Shown: one piece after another, positions 8,277 through 16,583 of the stretch
Numbering within the stretch: the stretch's first letter is position 1
How the letters are laid out: each line of letters begins with the position of its first letter
NCBI GenBank assembly: GCA_026387965.1
Contig: JAPLKR010000015.1
Span: 1-22,145 of the forward strand
Direction: 5' to 3'
DNA length: 22,145 bases
Source of the DNA: Fusobacteriota bacterium
Lineage (GTDB): Bacteria > Fusobacteriota > Fusobacteriia > JAPLKR01
Made by a program: the position numbers and the translations under genes
Notes under the pieces: generated by a model
Told to the model about the DNA's origin: nothing
The model's database searches: none
The model's input: the letters and a program-made list of their open reading frames with translations, nothing else

Positions 8277-9983
8277 TTGTACTTCAAAAAGAATAAAATA
8301 CGCACCTCTATTTGCAAGCAATTCACTATGAGTTCCACTCTCAACTAGTCTTCCATTGCTCATTACATATATTTTATCATACTGATTCATGTAAGTAAGG
8401 CGATGTGTAATGGTAATAATTCCACACTCATCGAAATTTTCAAAGATCATCTCCATAATTTTTGCTTCCATATGTACATCTAGTCCAGCTGTGATTTCAT
8501 CAAGAATGATAAAATTTCTTTTTGAAAGAAGAGCTCGAGCTAACGCTAATCTTTGCCTTTCCCCTCCTGAAAGAAGCATCGCATTCTCACCAACACTACT
8601 CTCAAGCCCCTTTTCAAGTGTTTGATACCACCGAGTTAACCCCACACGATATAGCACTTGAATAATTTCACTATCTTCAACATCATCATTTGCAATCCTC
8701 ATATTATTTCTAATGTTGGTATGAAAAAAATAACTTTTTTGCGCAACCAAAGCGACGGCATTTTCGATACTACTTTTCAAAATTTTTTCTTTAGTTTTTC
8801 CATTATAAAGTAGCTCTCCTTGTGGCTCAAGCCATGAAAGAATCACTTGTGATAGTGTACTCTTTCCACTACCACTTTGTCCAACAATGGCAATTTTTTC
8901 ACCTTTATGAATAGAAAACGAAAGTTCTCTTAGCGCATAGGTATCTGCATTCGGATACATATAACTCACGCAATTCGCTTCAATTTTTTCAATACTTTCA
9001 AAAGCTATATTCAGATCTCTACTCTCTTCCTCTGCAAGTGATTCTAGTTTAAAAATGTTTTCTGTAGAGTGCTTTACAATCTCTAACTTATGAAATAACT
9101 CTCCAACTGGCAGCGCTCCTTCAAAAAGTGAAAAAACAATTAAAATGAGCATGGGAAGTAGTACCCCCTGGATTTTCCCCTCTGAAACGAGTTTTACGCC
9201 TGCGAGTAAACAAAAAAATAAGGCAAAATTAGAGAGTAGTAAATTCATTTGACTTGAAAATGTTTTTAGTTTTGCTAACTTGAATTCTAATTGATACCCT
9301 TTTTCTTGTTCTAAATCAATTTCCATTCTCGCTCTTGAACGGGTATTATTTACAATAATTTCGATGAAATTATTAAAAAAATCCATCACTTTTACCTTTA
9401 CTGTGCCCGATATTTCTTCATTTTTTTTATTAAGACCTTGTCCATACCACCACAAAATGAGGGGCAATACAATAATACAAAGAATATAAAATAGAATGAA
9501 AATCAGCGCAATCGTAGATGAAAAAAGAGTTAATATTAACACTCCAAGTAGCCCTACAGCAATGGACGTTATAAATGGGTTAAATGTTCTAAGATAAAAA
9601 TCTTGCAAACTCTCGACATCATCCATTAAATGCGTCAGAACGCGTTCTTTATCTAGAACTACAACTTCTGCATATTCAATTCCGGTTACTTTTTTATATA
9701 ACCATGTTCTAATACTCTTAATCATTTTAAATGTCGTATTGTGAGAAGTAATTCTCTCCACATAGCGAAGCGCAGCACGCGATACCCCAAATAAACGAAT
9801 TAGAACCACTGTTGTCATAACCATAGAAACATCTGGATGAAGCGCGCAAAATGCAATTAAATAAGATGAATACCCAAATAGACCCACAGAACTTAAAATT
9901 GTCGCTGTAGAAAACAATATGACTAGAAGGGGAAAAGTTCTATGCTCTTTAAACATAAATTTTACGAGTTTTAACACCGCCAT
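6606..9983 (-). CDS. cydC: CydC ABC exporter subunit fused in frame to an outer-membrane beta-barrel domain
   Basis: One uninterrupted 1125-codon frame. Residues 1-569 are a full CydC half-transporter. Transmembrane helices occupy roughly 15-300, Walker A is GQSGSGKST (368-376), the signature LSGGE (471-475), Walker B FIILDE (491-496) and the H-loop histidine 527. CydDC exports thiols (cysteine/glutathione) and is needed to assemble cytochrome bd. CydC normally ends near residue 569. Here the frame continues directly into KKIILLSIFSVAISFIALAS (571-590), a typical Sec signal peptide that lacks its own ATG, then a Ser/Ala-rich linker and about 500 residues rich in Asn, Tyr, Thr and Ser with alternating strand-like patterns. 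The protein ends in ...ASLEYKF with a C-terminal phenylalanine, and NLFN (near 1092-1095) plus GYMTSGR just before are typical of the last strands of TonB-dependent receptors. The cydC start overlaps the end of cydD, with GAGGAGA upstream. The fusion could be real, a deletion or a misassembly; the CydC half is certain, the barrel half likely. Confidence 0.85.
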   Translation of the reverse strand: MAVLKLVKFMFKEHRTFPLLVILFSTATILSSVGLFGYSSYLIAFCALHPDVSMVMTTVVLIRLFGVSRAALRYVERITSHNTTFKMIKSIRTWLYKKVTGIEYAEVVVLDKERVLTHLMDDVESLQDFYLRTFNPFITSIAVGLLGVLILTLFSSTIALIFILFYILCIIVLPLILWWYGQGLNKKNEEISGTVKVKVMDFFNNFIEIIVNNTRSRARMEIDLEQEKGYQLEFKLAKLKTFSSQMNLLLSNFALFFCLLAGVKLVSEGKIQGVLLPMLILIVFSLFEGALPVGELFHKLEIVKHSTENIFKLESLAEEESRDLNIAFESIEKIEANCVSYMYPNADTYALRELSFSIHKGEKIAIVGQSGSGKSTLSQVILSWLEPQGELLYNGKTKEKILKSSIENAVALVAQKSYFFHTNIRNNMRIANDDVEDSEIIQVLYRVGLTRWYQTLEKGLESSVGENAMLLSGGERQRLALARALLSKRNFIILDEITAGLDVHMEAKIMEMIFENFDECGIITITHRLTYMNQYDKIYVMSNGRLVESGTHSELLANRGAYFILFEVQYKKIILLSIFSVAISFIALASSPSSGASTSASSAPLSSDLAFQGGMPLMPLMPQNVVIIPGMENKNNEITVGTGGYNHLDGSQVLVDLYKENAEKDASIYFHYGHDMPGLDANNQGVSLNAYYLDAKYKNWAFYGYNIGSTSYIPVSTLYPTNPSPYNSGTYPRQNYSVLESDSDLYLTNTLVKQVNYSSVAGLNYSSSYTNDENIIIPNASMQDPYLGTWFCTSAFVDAFYKNEYKNVTVPLASSWNNHIKWDTNTYNDASMQNSTSVVRTNVNDVIHFNNNPFTVVTANVGVEYAKAIIEPTGTNTVNSTQNQINSKTGIELNQQVGNGFGFTTNVDQDSFNQPLKNYIIAFPFDYYITPMNVNTRQCTTSLGGSVYYKTQSVEASIKAENMHANNLIIYSADPLIPESPVPLYSVTTPIMLTNYNSPVAWNEYTGKVTYNFAPGVMTYVVYQYSSINNVPYQPKNMVNGGLNYLMGQNNIGMQMNYFEGMYAETYNQWSLAPIWTFNVQDSYALAANTTVILAINNLFNATPVFKPGYMTSGRCYSASLEYKF

Positions 9984-11731
9984 ATTCGTTTTGTCTCCTC
10001 TACGAGTTTACAATATTCACCTGATGCCTCAAGCAGTTCCTTTGGACTACCATTCTCAGCAACAATTCCATCTTTTAAGAAAAGAATTCTTCCACTATTT
10101 TGTAAAGTGGCTAATCTATGAGCAATTATAATCACCATTTTATCTTTCATTACATTTTGAATAATTTCAGTTATTTTTGCTTCACTTTGGGCATCTAATG
10201 CTGAAGTAGGCTCGTCCATTATAATTATAGGCGTATTTTTAATAAGCGCCCGTGCGATAGCTAACAGCTGCGTCTCCCCACCACTTAAAAATTGCCCCCC
10301 TTCAGCAAGACGTGTAGAAAAGCCTTGAGGTAACTTTTCTAGCACTGCGCTAAGTCCTACAGCCTCAATTGTCTTGTTAACAAACTCCATGCTTGCATGT
10401 GGATTTGCATGAGTTAAATTCTCTAAAAATGTTTTTTTAAAGAGTACGGGGTGCTGGGGAACATATGCAAAATATCTATTCCAACACCCTTTGTCCATAC
10501 ATCGAATATCTTTTCCATCCACTAAAATTTTTCCCTTATAGTTTGTGATAATATTCATTATTATGGCAACTAAAGTCGTTTTTCCTGAACCGCTAATACC
10601 AGTTAACGCAATTTTTTCACCTCTGCTCAATGAAAAATGAATATTTCTAAGTTCAAAAGGAGTTTCTTCAGCAATCACCTTTTTCGCTCTATTTTGGTAT
10701 GAAAAATACTCGATTTGAATCTCAATGTCGCTTAGTGTTTTTACTTCACTATCTGACTCTTCATATAAGTTTTCTTCTTTCACACTTTCTAAAATTGGAC
10801 TAAGAGTGTTTAATGCTGATTTGCCCGAAAGACTTGCATGAAATTTTAGTCCTAAAGTTCTTATCGGTTGATAAAATTCAGGGCATAATAGTAGCATCAA
10901 GAAAGCCACTTGAAACCCCATTTGCCCATATAGTAGTCTCAGTCCAAGTGAAACTGCAACAAGTGCGGTTGATATCATTGCCATAAACTCTAGCACAAAA
11001 GCTGACATAAAACTAATTTTAAGAACATGCATGGTTCGAATTCTAAAGGATTCGCTCACTTCCGAAACTTTTACCCCTTGTGTTTCTGTTTTATTAAAAA
11101 TTTTAAGTGTCACAAAGCCATGTAAAATATCCAAAAAATATGCATTTATTTCTTGTAAAGCCTTCCACTGTTTATCTTGAGCAGATTTAGCCATTTTACC
11201 GATTAGTAACATAAAAAAAGGAATAAGTGGACCCGTAACAAGCATAATGATGCCAGATAACATATCATGACAAAAAACAAAAATAAGCACCATGATACTA
11301 GATACCGCAACAAATATAATTTGAGGCACAAACTCTGCCACATACGGTTCTAGTTCTCCCGTACCATCTTGAATTTGAGTTGTTATTGTGGCAGCTTTTT
11401 TTTGTCGAATATTATTAAAACCACCTAAGATGAAAGCGTTAAATACTCTTTGTCTAAAACATTTTTTCACCCTTATTGCCATTTTTTTATTGTAGTATTC
11501 ATTTAAAAATTGTACCAATATTTTTACTATGATTACCCCAGCAAGGAGATAAAAAAGTTTTTCTACTTTATAAAATGGTTGCTTTAATAAAAATATATCA
11601 TTTAATATCTTTGAGATTAATTCAGCTTGAAAAATAATAAAAGTGACAGCAACAATGGCTGCTGCTATCACCTTAACTAAATATAATTTATCCAAACTTC
11701 TAATCTCAGCCATAATTCGTTTATCAATCAC
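9971..11731 (-). CDS. cydD: Thiol exporter ABC subunit CydD
   Basis: CydD pairs with CydC to form the heterodimeric inner-membrane exporter of cysteine/glutathione needed for cytochrome bd maturation. The 586 residues contain an N-terminal six-helix exporter domain (about 18-300) and an ATPase domain with Walker A GISGSGKTT (378-386), signature LSGGE (482-486), Walker B IIIMDE (502-507) and the IIAHRL H-loop. The start is GTG (11729-11731), with AAGGGG six bases upstream; a later ATG at codon 7 is possible. It lies 15 bases behind cydB and overlaps cydC by 13 bases. Confidence 0.94.
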   Translation of the reverse strand: MIDKRIMAEIRSLDKLYLVKVIAAAIVAVTFIIFQAELISKILNDIFLLKQPFYKVEKLFYLLAGVIIVKILVQFLNEYYNKKMAIRVKKCFRQRVFNAFILGGFNNIRQKKAATITTQIQDGTGELEPYVAEFVPQIIFVAVSSIMVLIFVFCHDMLSGIIMLVTGPLIPFFMLLIGKMAKSAQDKQWKALQEINAYFLDILHGFVTLKIFNKTETQGVKVSEVSESFRIRTMHVLKISFMSAFVLEFMAMISTALVAVSLGLRLLYGQMGFQVAFLMLLLCPEFYQPIRTLGLKFHASLSGKSALNTLSPILESVKEENLYEESDSEVKTLSDIEIQIEYFSYQNRAKKVIAEETPFELRNIHFSLSRGEKIALTGISGSGKTTLVAIIMNIITNYKGKILVDGKDIRCMDKGCWNRYFAYVPQHPVLFKKTFLENLTHANPHASMEFVNKTIEAVGLSAVLEKLPQGFSTRLAEGGQFLSGGETQLLAIARALIKNTPIIIMDEPTSALDAQSEAKITEIIQNVMKDKMVIIIAHRLATLQNSGRILFLKDGIVAENGSPKELLEASGEYCKLVEETKRIWRC

Positions 11732-11746
11732 GAAATACCCCTTAAA

Positions 11747-12760
11747 TTAATAGTGTAGTTTTTCTCCTGTAATTTTACCCATAAATGTTTTATAGCACCA
11801 TCCCTGATAAAGTAGGATAATAGGCAGCAGAATCACTGTCACAATCGTAATCACAATCAACGAATGTAAATTCGACGATGCGTTAAAAATCGTTAAGTTA
11901 TTTGCTGAAGTAGTACTTGAGATCATAACATTTGGAAACATAGCTGCAAACCATGCCGCCACACCAAAAAACACACCAAGTAAATTCATTAAAAAGGCAA
12001 GTCCCGGGCGACCTAATACAACAAGAACAAGTGAGGCTATAAGTAAAAGTGCTAAAATCACTGCACACCCAAGTGCAATAAGATTTACTCTCGCTGAAAA
12101 GGCAAATAGCCCATAGAATACTAAAATCACTGCAAAAATTATCGTTAATCCACCAGTAATAATAGCTGCCTTTTTACTTTTGTCATACAAATCTCCAACT
12201 GTACGAATCATAAGAAATACGCCCCCATGATAGATAAAAAACAGAAGACCAACAATTCCAGTAAGTAGACAAGCAGGGGTAAGTAGGTTGAAAAAACCAC
12301 CCGTATAATTAAAATTAGAATCAATCGGTAGCCCTTTTAACATATTTGAAAACGCCACTCCCCAAAGAAGCGCAGGAATTAAACTACCGAGAAAAAGCCC
12401 AAAATCCCACCGCGTTCTCCATTTAGGGTTAGAGAGTTTCCCTCTAAACTCAAATGCCACAACTCTAAGAATTAAAGCTACAAGAATTAAAAAAAGTGGC
12501 AGATAAAAAGTGCTAAACATCGTTGCATACCAACCAGGAAAAGTTGCAAATAGCGCCCCGCCAGCAGTAACTAACCATACTTCATTCCCTTCCCAAAAAG
12601 GTCCGATACTCTCAATAACAATTCTTCTCTCTCTATCTCCTTTTCCTAGGAACGGAAGAAGAATTAATACCCCATAGTCATATCCCTCAAGAAAGAAGAA
12701 ACCAATGAAGAGTACTGCTATTAAAATAAACCATAGTACTTGAAAAATCTCTAACACCAT
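11747..12760 (-). CDS. cydB: Cytochrome bd quinol oxidase subunit II
   Basis: CydB is the second membrane subunit of the bd oxidase. The 337 residues have about eight or nine hydrophobic helices. The N-terminus contains the family signature FFFLEGYDYGVLILLPFLGK, followed by IGPFWEGNEVWLVTAGGALFATFP (both approximately 22-75). The last third is moderately divergent. AGGAGA lies six bases before the ATG, and the start overlaps the end of cydA by 10 bases, so the two subunits are translationally coupled. Confidence 0.95.
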   Translation of the reverse strand: MVLEIFQVLWFILIAVLFIGFFFLEGYDYGVLILLPFLGKGDRERRIVIESIGPFWEGNEVWLVTAGGALFATFPGWYATMFSTFYLPLFLILVALILRVVAFEFRGKLSNPKWRTRWDFGLFLGSLIPALLWGVAFSNMLKGLPIDSNFNYTGGFFNLLTPACLLTGIVGLLFFIYHGGVFLMIRTVGDLYDKSKKAAIITGGLTIIFAVILVFYGLFAFSARVNLIALGCAVILALLLIASLVLVVLGRPGLAFLMNLLGVFFGVAAWFAAMFPNVMISSTTSANNLTIFNASSNLHSLIVITIVTVILLPIILLYQGWCYKTFMGKITGEKLHY

Positions 12761-14130
12761 ATGTCATCTCCTTTCTCATCGTTGATTTGATGATTTGAAT
12801 TAACTCCACCAAGTCTAATATATCTAAATGTTAAAAATAGCGCTAAAATAATAAGTAGTATATAAATTAAGATAAATCCAATTAAACTTGTTGCTACATA
12901 CTCAGGTTTAAGGGTCGCCGAGACTCCATCCGTTGTCTTTTGAAGTCCGTATACAATCCACGGTTGTCTTCCAACTTCTGCTAAAATCCAGCCTGTCGAG
13001 TTGCAAATATATGGAATAAGGGCTGTCCACATTAATATAGCAAGAACTTTATTGTTGGTTTCAAGTTTTCTTCTCCAAAATAAGAATATCGCACCTAACC
13101 AAATTAATATTGCAAGCGTTCCTAAATATACCATTGCTCTAAAGCACCAGAATGCAGTTCCAACAGGAGGAATATAATTCCCTGGTCCATACTGTGCCAC
13201 CTCTTGTGCTTGAAGCTCATTAATTCCCACTACTTTTCCTGTAAAGTTAGAATAACTCATAAAACTCAACATATCTGGTATCTTAAAATCCATTTTATTA
13301 CTATGTGTTTTACTGTCTGGAATAGCAAATACACTTAGTGCTGCTGGTTGCTCACTGTTCCAAAGTGCCTCTGCCGCTGCCATTTTCATTGGCTGTGTTT
13401 GAACTAAATATTTACCTTGTGCATCTCCGATAAAAAGAGTTAATGCCAGTGCAATAATTCCTGCAACAAGACCAAGCAACATTGATTTTTTAAAAATTTT
13501 CACTTCGAACCCACGAGAAATATTGAAAGCACTTACTGCAATCATAACACCCGCTGCCGTTGTAATGGCCCCAAATACAACATGGGGAAATTGGATAAAT
13601 GCATGTGGATTCGTAATGAGTGTCCAAAAACTTGTCATCTCAGGCTTTCCATCCATCATTTTATACCCAACAGGGTGTTGCATAAATGAGTTTGCCACAA
13701 TAATCCAATAAGCTGAAAGTATTGTTGATATTGCTACCAACCAAATTGAGAGTAAGTGAATCTTTTTTGAAATCCTATCCCATCCAAATATCCATACTCC
13801 GATAAATGTCGATTCGATAAAAAATGCAAGAAGCGCCTCTACTGCGAGTGGTGCTCCAAAAATATCTCCTACAAACCTTGAATATCCCGCCCAGTTCATT
13901 CCAAACTCGAACTCTTGAACAAGTCCTGTCCCGACACCAACTGCAAAGTTGATTAGGAATATCCCGCCAAAATACTTGGTAAGTTTTTTGTACTCATCAC
14001 GTCCTGTTTTGTAATACGCTGTTTGTAAAATTGCAATCAAAAGTGCAAGCCCAATCGTCAGCGGCACAAAAAAGAAGTGGAATACCGTTGTCGTTCCGAA
14101 TTGAATTCTACTTAACATCACTAAATCCAT
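12751..14130 (-). CDS. cydA: Cytochrome bd quinol oxidase subunit I
   Basis: CydA carries hemes b558, b595 and d and oxidises quinol while reducing oxygen to water. At 459 residues it is of the short Q-loop type. By comparison with the E. coli protein (H19, H186, M393, E99, E107) the corresponding residues are visible: H18 (VFHFFF), H183 (QFPHVVFG), M333 (CFRAMV), E98 and E106 (EALLAFFIEST). The invariant GRQPW motif is at 387-391. No key ligand is missing. It follows the polyprenyl synthase gene by 11 bases in the same operon. Confidence 0.97.
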   Translation of the reverse strand: MDLVMLSRIQFGTTTVFHFFFVPLTIGLALLIAILQTAYYKTGRDEYKKLTKYFGGIFLINFAVGVGTGLVQEFEFGMNWAGYSRFVGDIFGAPLAVEALLAFFIESTFIGVWIFGWDRISKKIHLLSIWLVAISTILSAYWIIVANSFMQHPVGYKMMDGKPEMTSFWTLITNPHAFIQFPHVVFGAITTAAGVMIAVSAFNISRGFEVKIFKKSMLLGLVAGIIALALTLFIGDAQGKYLVQTQPMKMAAAEALWNSEQPAALSVFAIPDSKTHSNKMDFKIPDMLSFMSYSNFTGKVVGINELQAQEVAQYGPGNYIPPVGTAFWCFRAMVYLGTLAILIWLGAIFLFWRRKLETNNKVLAILMWTALIPYICNSTGWILAEVGRQPWIVYGLQKTTDGVSATLKPEYVATSLIGFILIYILLIILALFLTFRYIRLGGVNSNHQINDEKGDDIWC

Positions 14131-14141
14131 CGTTTTGCTCC

Positions 14142-14963
14142 CTATTTAATATTTTTTGTTAATATTGTGAAAAATGCTTCAAGCATTTGAACAAACTTGT
14201 TAGTCCCATCGAGTTTAGAAATTTTACTTTTAAACTCACACACACGCTCTAAATATAATTTTTGTACATTTACTTCTTTCGAAATATTCGCATCACAATC
14301 CTTTAAATCATCCCTCATTTGATACAGAGTCCCTAAAATTAGTCCCAATTCACCGAGTAAATCACAATTTATTTTAGTTGCTCCTGAAAGTAAAGCACCG
14401 CTATAACAACAACTCGATATAAGTTGTCCTGTCTTATTTTGAACAACTTCTACATATTCGTCAGATGTAAGTGTATTTCCCTCACCTAGCCTCATACTTT
14501 GATTGATTTCACCAAAACACATTGCCATAGAGGTTGAAATCATCTCATTAAAATAAGTGAGGTTAGGTAGGGTCGATGCAATTTCAAATGCTTTCAAATA
14601 AAAAATATTGCCAATAAGAATTGCATTTTTATTTCCAACAAGATTTTGCAAAGCGACTTGCTCCCTTCGCTCTTCTTCCATATCAATCACATCATCGTGA
14701 ATCAGACTTGCACTATGAAGTAGCTCAAGCACCGTTGCAAGTTTTATGAGCTTTTCATATTCTATTTTTGACTCACTTTCTGTAAACACACGGTACGCGA
14801 GCACTGTAAGCATGGGTCTAAGTCTATGTCCACCTTTACTGCAAAAATACCGCATCCATTTCTGTGCTTCACTGTTTTCTACCTTATCAAGAGTCGACTG
14901 TATCAATAACTCTACAGATTGAATCTCTCTTCTCGTAATCAGTTGTATCTCTTCTAATGTCAT
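14142..14963 (-). CDS. Polyprenyl diphosphate synthase (quinone side-chain)
   Basis: Class I trans-prenyltransferase that condenses isopentenyl diphosphate with an allylic diphosphate. Both aspartate-rich motifs are intact: DDVID (90-94) and DDLKD (218-222). The upstream KGGHRLRP (43-50) matches the substrate-binding KxxRxRP region. At 273 residues it is shorter than typical heptaprenyl/octaprenyl synthases (about 320). The usual G-D-x-L/F-x motif downstream reads GNIFYLKAF (118-126), with Asn for Asp. Its place between an NADH:quinone oxidoreductase and cytochrome bd suggests that it makes the tail of the respiratory quinone. Chain length cannot be read with certainty. Confidence 0.9.
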   Translation of the reverse strand: MTLEEIQLITRREIQSVELLIQSTLDKVENSEAQKWMRYFCSKGGHRLRPMLTVLAYRVFTESESKIEYEKLIKLATVLELLHSASLIHDDVIDMEEERREQVALQNLVGNKNAILIGNIFYLKAFEIASTLPNLTYFNEMISTSMAMCFGEINQSMRLGEGNTLTSDEYVEVVQNKTGQLISSCCYSGALLSGATKINCDLLGELGLILGTLYQMRDDLKDCDANISKEVNVQKLYLERVCEFKSKISKLDGTNKFVQMLEAFFTILTKNIK

Positions 14964-14989
14964 ACTATTTTCCTTAAAATATAAGTCTT

Positions 14990-16084
14990 TTACTCTTTTG
15001 TAAACATAAATATTATTGCAAATTTACAGTAGTTATAAAGGTTTTTGAAGGAGTAATTCTTAACACCGCAAATTATATAATGCATAGCAATCCCTTTACG
15101 TCCTTGGATTTTTTTTCCGAAAGCTTCACCAATAGAAGTTGTATAGAGGGGTATTACCCAACCAAGATCAACCATTTTATACGGTTTATACTCTTTGACT
15201 TTGAGTGAAGCAAGAATATTTTTTCCTGCAATCTTCCCTTGCATATAGGCAAAATTCACCGCTCTTCGTAGATACATTGTCCTCTCTTTCGTTGAAAGCT
15301 TTTCATCTTTTACCGTGTGACTGCCTATCGCTTTAAGTCCCATTTTCACACCACTACACCAACAAAAAAATGTATTATCAATGATCTTACCACTTTTAAG
15401 AGTTACCTTGCGCTCTTCAAAGCTTACAACGGATTCAGAAGTTAAAAACTCAATTCCAAGTGCTTTCATTTTATTCGTAACGTATTTTGAGCGTTTCTCT
15501 CCGAGCATTGGTAGAATTCTATCACACAGTTCAATCATGTAAATATTAACTTTTTTCTTCGCATATTTTGCTCTATGATAAAGATTGGTTGCAAGCTCAA
15601 GGCCCGTAAATCCGCCACCTGAAATAACGACATTGACTGTATCAAAATTAGAAATTTCTGTCGTGAAACCATCTTTTAATTTTAACGCATCTTCAAGTGT
15701 ATCGAGTTTATGACACTTCACAATAAATTCTGGAGTATTATTATAAAAATTAGCGACCGAACCAGAAGCAAACACAAGATAATCATAAACATATGTCTCT
15801 TTTTCAGTTACGACACTTTTCGTTTGAAAATCAACCATTTCAACACAAGCTTTTATAATTTTCACCCCATTGGGAGCTGTTTCACTATATTTCCCAATTG
15901 CAAATTCTGGCTCAATTCTCATTCCAGCAATATCCGGAAGAGAAGGAAGCATGGTACTGTGGTCATGTTTATCAATTAAAATAATCTCAGGCATTGCGCT
16001 TTTATCATCCGCAGGAAATGCTTTGTAAATTGTTTTAATTGCTGCCATACCACCGAATCCACCACCAATAACGACAACTCTCAT
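14990..16084 (-). CDS. ndh: Type II NADH:quinone oxidoreductase (NDH-2-like), lacks second FAD motif
   Basis: A two-dinucleotide-binding-domain flavoprotein that would oxidise NADH and reduce membrane quinone without pumping protons. The N-terminal FAD Rossmann motif is VVVIGGGFGG (3-12), the NADH motif VVISGGGFTGLELA (152-165). In NDH-2 the loop before the C-terminal domain normally holds an N-V-F-A-x-G-D-C motif whose Asp binds FAD. Here residues 255-290 run from GSHTVKDEKLST straight to YLRRAVNFAYMQGK, and no such GD is present. The protein is 364 residues against about 400. The missing segment is not recovered in another frame nearby. The hydrophobic C-terminus with basic residues fits membrane attachment. 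It is the promoter-proximal gene of the cyd operon. Confidence 0.85.
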   Translation of the reverse strand: MRVVVIGGGFGGMAAIKTIYKAFPADDKSAMPEIILIDKHDHSTMLPSLPDIAGMRIEPEFAIGKYSETAPNGVKIIKACVEMVDFQTKSVVTEKETYVYDYLVFASGSVANFYNNTPEFIVKCHKLDTLEDALKLKDGFTTEISNFDTVNVVISGGGFTGLELATNLYHRAKYAKKKVNIYMIELCDRILPMLGEKRSKYVTNKMKALGIEFLTSESVVSFEERKVTLKSGKIIDNTFFCWCSGVKMGLKAIGSHTVKDEKLSTKERTMYLRRAVNFAYMQGKIAGKNILASLKVKEYKPYKMVDLGWVIPLYTTSIGEAFGKKIQGRKGIAMHYIICGVKNYSFKNLYNYCKFAIIFMFTKE

Positions 16085-16118
16085 CTTTGCTCTCCATTCT
16101 AAAATTATTTATGAATTC

Positions 16119-16135
16119 ACTCAAAAGAATTGAGT
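16119..16135. promoter_or_regulatory. Inverted repeat, candidate operator of the ndh-cyd operon
   Basis: ACTCAA (16119-16124) and TTGAGT (16130-16135) are perfect arms around AAGAA. The element lies between the predicted transcription start (about 16150) and the ndh ATG, where a bound repressor would block elongation. It does not match the usual Rex site (TTGTGA-N6-TCACAA). The regulator is unknown. Confidence 0.4.
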
Positions 16136-16157
16136 ACTCTATTATTAATCTTCTTAT

Positions 16158-16166
16158 ATTATATCA
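16158..16166 (-). promoter_or_regulatory. Extended -10 promoter of the ndh-pps-cydABDC operon
   Basis: On the minus strand TGATATAAT contains a perfect TATAAT with TG extension, about 75 bases before the ndh start. The -35 region is only a T-rich stretch (TTTTTA at 17 bases). Confidence 0.55.
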
Positions 16167-16219
16167 AAAATTTCTTGATTTAAAAAGTGTGTTTTTCACA
16201 TTTATTTCAATGTAAACTC

Positions 16220-16249
16220 AGATAGGTGATAACTATTTATCGCCTATCT
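16220..16249 (-). other. Strong hairpin over the end of the small ORF
   Basis: AGATAGGTGATAA (16220-16232) and TTATCGCCTATCT (16237-16249) pair over 13 positions with one G-T, around a 4-base loop. On the minus strand no T tract follows, so it is not a textbook terminator. It lies just upstream of the ndh promoter and at the end of the preceding transcript, and may stabilise or terminate that transcript. Confidence 0.55.
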
Positions 16250-16536
16250 CTATTCTTATTATAAGATACAGTACTAGTGATTCATGCACTGAAAGATAAT
16301 TTCTCTCTTCAAGGTTGTCTATTTCATAATTTGAAAGCTGTTCTTTATAAGATTCATATCGTTCTAACGAATACTCAGTTTTTTTCCAAATAGTAACTGT
16401 TTTCGGATCTTTTTTGATCACATTTAGCCTCATAATAACATAAAACCCTATAACTTTTCCATGAAAATTTTACTGCCGCTTCCAAATTAAGAACCGTATC
16501 TCCAATATGCAAAACAAACTTAGGTAGCGTATAGCT
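16233..16536 (-). pseudogene. Small hypothetical ORF, probably remnant of a frameshifted gene
   Basis: An intact 66-codon frame occupies 16233-16433 and encodes a charged protein with a hydrophobic end (LVLYLIIRIE) that I do not recognise. Its ATG has no convincing ribosome binding site. Upstream, a different frame is open from 16536 and reads smoothly (FVLHIGDTVLNLEAAVKF). Joining the two at the AAAATTTT run near 16464-16471 by one base would give a continuous protein of about 100 residues. This suggests a single-base change in a small gene, or simply chance. The region between the arginase stop (16584) and here holds nothing else recognisable. Confidence 0.3.
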
Positions 16537-16583
16537 TTATTCATTTTCCCTACCATTTTTGTTGATTGCATTGTGGAAATTTA

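Noticed and set aside
16450-16560. 28-codon minus-strand ORF beginning MVGKMNK
   Set aside because: No homology, no clear ribosome binding site, and it overlaps the alternative open frame of the small-gene remnant; chance is likely.
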